NCBI GenBank assembly: GCA_021521415.1 | Contig: JAIQDT010004989.1 | Span: 1-64,000, forward strand | Direction of reading: 5' to 3' | Origin: Bidens hawaiensis | Taxonomy: Eukaryota; Streptophyta; Magnoliopsida; Asterales; Asteraceae | DNA length: 64,000 bases | In this document: positions 59,837 to 64,000 of the stretch, piece after piece | Layout: each line of letters begins with the position of its first letter | Position numbering within the stretch: position 1 is the stretch's first letter | The notes under the pieces: generated by a model | What the model was told of the DNA's origin: nothing | The model's input: the letters and a program-made list of their open reading frames with translations, nothing else | Database searches by the model: none | Program-made: the position numbers and the translations under genes

Positions 59837-59841
59837 ACTGA

Positions 59842-59944
59842 TACCCTATGTCTGCACATGGTTTGATTGATTTATACTCACAATATCCATTTTTCTCTTT
59901 TATTTATATATTATTACTATATCAAAATTGGTGACTTTCTCACT
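59842..59944 (+). mobile_element. G2 3' LTR, right segment (truncated)
   Basis: Matches 26313-26425 of the G2 5' LTR (GCACATGGTTTGATTGATTT and following) and breaks at CTTTCTCACT, where T1 begins. The last ~300 bases of the LTR are not in the window and may lie beyond T1. Confidence 0.8.
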
Positions 59945-62547
59945 TGTGACAACTGCCAATTTTTAGATTAACTCGTCAACTAAACCTAGTTAAATCTTGT
60001 TGACTATGTCTGTAAACACAGTTAGTTCTGTTAACCGCGTTAATGAACTCTTGTGCATGTAGTGTCATGTATACGTAAATTGAGTCAGTCGTGTCGTTGG
60101 TGATCTAAGTAAGAGCTACTAGTTGTTGGTAACTAGAATAATAAACTTGTCACACATGTTATAATAAACATGATATGTTACATGTATAATATATGATGGG
60201 TATAATTGTGTAACATGCTTAATATGTTACATGACTAGTTGTTATATGCTTATGTGATATTATTACAAAATTGGGTAATTAAAATGATATAATATATAGT
60301 GTGTTACATGTTAATTAGCTAGATGAACTATTAAACTTTAGACTAAAGAAATACTTAGAAAATGATTTTAAAAGTTGTAACATGTCACACATGAAATGAA
60401 ATAAAATTATCTAAGGTTGGATTCATTTAATGAAGACTTAATGATTATATTTATATCAAAGGAGGTTACAACCTTTTCATTTCCAGTTGCTCTCTCTTTG
60501 TCCGTCCACCACACCCATGCACACACACTTTTCATGTTTTATACAATTTTCTGTCAAGATCATACACACACTCAAGCACTTTTAGAGATTTTTGGAAGCA
60601 AGGGTGTTGAATCTTTGGATCATGCAATAGGTAAACATGGTTATTACATGTATTTATTTATGTATTTTCTTTTGATTTATGGGATTAGTATCCAAATGAT
60701 TGGATCATACAAATAAATAAAGTATGATCAAGTTGGTTTGTTTAAAGGGATTTTTGTTTCTTGTTATAAAAGAAACGATGAAATCCTTTTATATATAAAT
60801 ATTAATTTATAAATTTTGTATAATACTGGAAACAATGAGTTTTGATCATATAAAATGGTCCTTCATGATTTAAAATCATAGAGATATAAAAATCATGATT
60901 GTTGTAAGTTTTGATTTGGATCTACTTGCTGACAGATTTTGTGATCTAGATTCTTAGTTGTATAACATGTTGATACGATGATATTTGTAATTGATTCTTG
61001 ATTCTACGATTAAGTACATTGAGTCTAGTTTTCAAAAAGTCGAATATCATAATTTTTGTACTCTATTTGACAGCTGTTCATGAACTGACAAAATCGGGTA
61101 TCAATTCTGATTGAACATATAATTTTCTAGTCTGTCTTGTAAAGAGTATAACTTGTTATTGAAAATCAATATTTGAGTGATTCTACTTCTGGAGTATTAT
61201 ATATTGAGTTATGAAACAAATCCAATTGGTCTTGCATTGATTGGACGTATATGGAATTGTTAACAAATATTTACTTTATGTTGCATAGATAGAGTAGCTG
61301 AAGGTAGGTTGCTATAGTATATGAATTTTCATGATTGTTGTGAGTGTTGAAAAATTACAAGAAAGTTTATGGAGATAACTTATAAATGATAGTTTCGGTG
61401 GATAATTTTCACCAACAGGCCGTCGGTCAATATTTTGGGTCAAAGGTCAATATTTTGGTCAACGGTCAACATTTTTGGTCAACGGTCAACAAAACTCGAA
61501 CTTTAGTCTTTGGTCATCAAGACTTGGACATTTAAGTCAACGGTCAACGACTTGGACCTTTTTGGTCAAAGTTAATGAATAGTCAAACTTTGGTCAAACA
61601 TCTAATATACATTGGGATTGTTTGGATACTAAGGGTTCTAGGGATCGCTTAGCAAATACTTATAGTGCTGGTATGATTTAGGCACTAGAACAACCTTGAT
61701 TTAAGCACTTGATTTTCATTTGAACCACATTCGAAGTGGGTTTCACTTCCCCTCTTTTACTTACTTCTTTCGGGGGAGAAAGCGTGGTAACAAAACTTTT
61801 TGGATATTGTTGACTTTTTTAATACCTCATGCGTACATAGTGAACTTAAACTAAAGTCCCCCATACACATTGGACCGTTAAGAATTGTACATTTGCTGGG
61901 TAATGAAAGGTAGTGCTAATGGGTTTCACGAACCCCCTCGGGGCTCTCGGGAGATGGAGTCGCCGGGTGTCTTCATTTACAAGTCAGCCTCCGTGGGTGG
62001 CAACAAATTAAAAAGTCAGCCTCGGTCACAATGGAACTTACACTAATGTAACATGATTACTAGCCTAATTAACTAGTGTTATTACTAATGCGTACATTAT
62101 CCATACTTTATCCATTACATTGTTTACTTACTGGTTTGTTTGAAAAACTTGTTTTAAACTCAAACCTGTGAACTCACCAACCGTTGTGTTGACCCGTTGT
62201 AGCATGTCTTTCTCAGGTCGCTAAATTCAAGTGCCCGGATATGAGTTGCATTCATGGTCACTCATAAAAATTGCATCATAACTTGGAACTTTTTAATTAA
62301 TAATGTTATGGCTTGCGCGTGTTTTACGCCTTAGACTGTTTGCTTTTGCTTAGGAATTTATTATTTCCGCTATGTTACGCTTCCGCATCTTAAAACAATA
62401 GACATTAACTCTAAAATGGTTTTCCCAAAGATGGGACAATAAAGTCTTTTTAAAATATTTACACGTTTGGTGTAACTAATGACTGAGATCCTGGTTTATC
62501 ACACGCCTCGCTGTAAAACCCCGCACGTGGAAATTGAGGGTGTGACA
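59945..62547 (+). mobile_element. T1 5' LTR (Gypsy-type)
   Basis: 2,603 bp from TGTGACAACTGCC to GAGGGTGTGACA, followed by a primer site. Long LTRs of this type are common in plant chromovirus-like Gypsy elements. GGTCAACGGTCAAC-type words cluster at 61420-61570. It is inserted in the G2 3' LTR. The frame 60417-60716 is within the LTR and not supported as a gene. The 3' LTR is outside the window. Confidence 0.8.
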
Positions 62548-62550
62548 GAT

Positions 62551-62563
62551 TGGTATCAGAGCC
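62551..62563 (+). other. T1 primer binding site
   Basis: TGGTATCAGAGCC, three bases after the LTR end: exact tRNA-iMet type. Confidence 0.9.
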
Positions 62564-62673
62564 ATTAGTTATAGTGAACTAGGTTGCATTCCTGATTATA
62601 ACTGAGCATATTGCATTAGTTACACAACACACACATATTGGGTACTTATTCGTTCACCCGCTAATGTTACAGT

Positions 62674-63369
62674 ATGTCATCATCCAACCCCACTCGAGCT
62701 CATGGAAAGGTATTAATCACGAAAAGTGACGAACCATTGTCACCAACTCATCCTACTCTGCCTTCGTCAGCAGGGAAGAAGAGGCACCGTACCGATTTGT
62801 TGGATGGGGAAACCTCTTAGGGTGGATCTTCTGACGCTCACTTTCTTAGGAGACATAAGACATGGACCTGGTACCCAAAGTATGTTGCCAATATCGTCGG
62901 GAGGGAGCATGTCCCACCTATGCCTTGGCTAAATAACCCTTCGCTACCCGATGAGCCGAATATTGAGCCTACTCTTCCTGTCCTTCCATGGCATGAGTTA
63001 CAAGTGATGGCTGCTATGGTGGCTTTGTCAGAGCGCCAGCATCTTCAAGTGGAAGATAACACCTGGGTGATATTCTATATGAGGAAAGACTTAGAGATGG
63101 CTAAGTTCAGGATTAAAGAGCTGACAGATGAGAACATGGAACTTGGGATACACCATCGTAATATGGTGCGTGCTTTTCACGTGGTGAGAACCGAAGTTGC
63201 TGAGTTGGTTGGAAGAGTGCAGCATTTGACAGGCCATATGGGCCTGCCAATGGATAGGATTAGAGAGTTAGAAGAGCAACATGAACCTGAAGAGGATCCT
63301 GAGGAGGAACTGGAAGAGGACCCTGAAGAAGGGCCAGCTGATAGTGCTAGGTCTGGGGTGACTCACTGA
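62674..63369 (+). pseudogene. T1 extra ORF upstream of gag, one in-frame stop
   Basis: ATG 62674 opens a 232-codon frame that is continuous to the stop at 63367-63369 apart from TAG at 62818-62820. The protein has a Ser/Thr/Pro-rich start, a Pro-rich middle (PPMPWLNNPSLPDEP), an alpha-helical, probably coiled-coil region (KFRIKELTDENMELGIHHRN to VGRVQHLTGHM) and an acidic Glu/Pro tail (EPEEDPEEELEEDPEEG). No known domain is recognised. It lies between primer site and gag, as some plant Gypsy elements show. Function unknown. Confidence 0.6.
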
Positions 63370-63635
63370 TGATGGATGGTTTTTTTTTTCTTCATATCAT
63401 GTTTAGTTTTCATATAAACCTAGATGGGGAGGGTTGTTCAAATCCAACTAATACTTTTGGATTTTTGGTATTTGAACTTAAGTACTTTGTAAATGGTTTT
63501 TACAAGTTATTTGTTCCAGTATTATTGTCAGAATTTATAATGTTGTGGTTATATGATTGCATGTCATTTACTTTATACTAGAATAATGGTTAGTATTGGA
63601 GGTTAGTATTGGAAATATTAAAGTTATTGTATTCT

Positions 63636-63788
63636 GTGAATGTGAAGAATTATTCTCGTAATGGAGGTCGCAACGGACGTGGTGGTGGAAACATTAACTT
63701 GACTCCGGCCGAGTTGGCAACACTAATAAATGAGCAGCTCACGGCTGCGATGGCTGATGACCGTCGTTCAAGTCAATCAAAAATCTAA
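63636..63788 (+). pseudogene. gag: T1 gag N-terminal fragment
   Basis: The frame NYSRNGGRNGRGGGNINLTP followed by AELATLINEQLTAAMADDRR is the start of a Gypsy gag (basic Gly/Arg/Asn head, then an LTPAELATLIN-like helix). No in-frame ATG directly precedes it. It breaks at about 63775-63785, where unrelated sequence begins. Confidence 0.6.
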
Positions 63789-64000
63789 TTAAACTACCTA
63801 TATAGGATAAGTAAGATATCGTATTCACCAGGAGTATGTGGTCAATATGATTCGTGTACAGATTTAATATAATAAAGTAACTAGTTTTTAGTGCTGATCA
63901 CACAAGCAATTAAAGTGAATTTAGAGAATTAAGTAACATACAAGTAAACGTGTTTCAATCAATTCACAAAGAAAATCACACCCGGGAATTCTAGTAAGCA
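63789..64000 (+). other. Unidentified sequence interrupting T1 gag
   Basis: From about 63780 the text no longer reads as gag. It is AT-rich, non-coding and runs to the window end. It is probably the end of another insertion or a deletion junction; it cannot be identified from this part. Confidence 0.4.

Noticed and set aside
60417..60716. 99-residue frame inside the T1 LTR
   Set aside because: It has no domain and lies wholly inside an LTR; likely chance in AT-rich DNA.

Overview
The window looks like an intergenic, transposon-filled stretch of a large eudicot nuclear genome. It is AT-rich, has no bacterial-style operons, and shows tRNA-iMet primer sites, Ty1/Copia SIRE-type and Ty3/Gypsy LTR retrotransposons, plant MITEs, and a captured TIR domain of the TNL resistance-gene class (TNLs occur in dicots but not in grasses). 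The style of the SIRE third ORF reminds me of Asteraceae repeats; that placement is tentative. I see no intact host gene. Almost every coding segment is a decayed transposon protein.

Layout. (1) 1-13934: G1, a Gypsy-type element with only a gag-like gene; its 5' LTR is cut by the window start. Its 3' LTR is split by E1 (4404-12244, minus strand), a pol-less SIRE-like element flanked by CGCGG duplications. (2) 13935-23034: non-LTR and small elements: a PIF/Harbinger-like MITE (14355-15958) containing a long-TIR Mutator-like element (14518-15802, 9-bp TSD); a composite retroelement (16051-17664, TSD CATAA) with an LTR at one end, an inverted partial LTR at the other and an NLR TIR-domain fragment between; a second PIF MITE (19702-19999); and a hAT-like element (20680-21750, 8-bp TSD). 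(3) 23035-59944: G2, a second gag-only Gypsy copy. A solo LTR (23932-25761, TSD ACTAG) sits in its 5' LTR. Its 3' LTR was hit by E2 (31316-59836, minus SIRE, TSD ACCGA/ACTGA), and E2's reverse transcriptase gene was hit by E3 (39840-52688, plus SIRE, TSD AGCTT). (4) 59945-64000: the 5' part of another Gypsy-type element, T1, with a 2.6-kb LTR, primer site, extra upstream ORF and a truncated gag start.

How the parts work together. E2 and E3 carry the SIRE order LTR-gag-PR-INT-RT-RH-spacer-third ORF-PPT-LTR. E1 keeps gag and the third ORF but not pol, and G1 and G2 keep only gag, so these would depend on enzymes from relatives. All are broken by frameshifts and stops, many of the stops explained by C-to-T or G-to-A changes.

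Most unusual item: the 16051-17664 element, in which an LTR promoter arm has been placed, inverted, in front of an immune-receptor TIR exon fragment, and the whole unit carries a single 5-bp target duplication.
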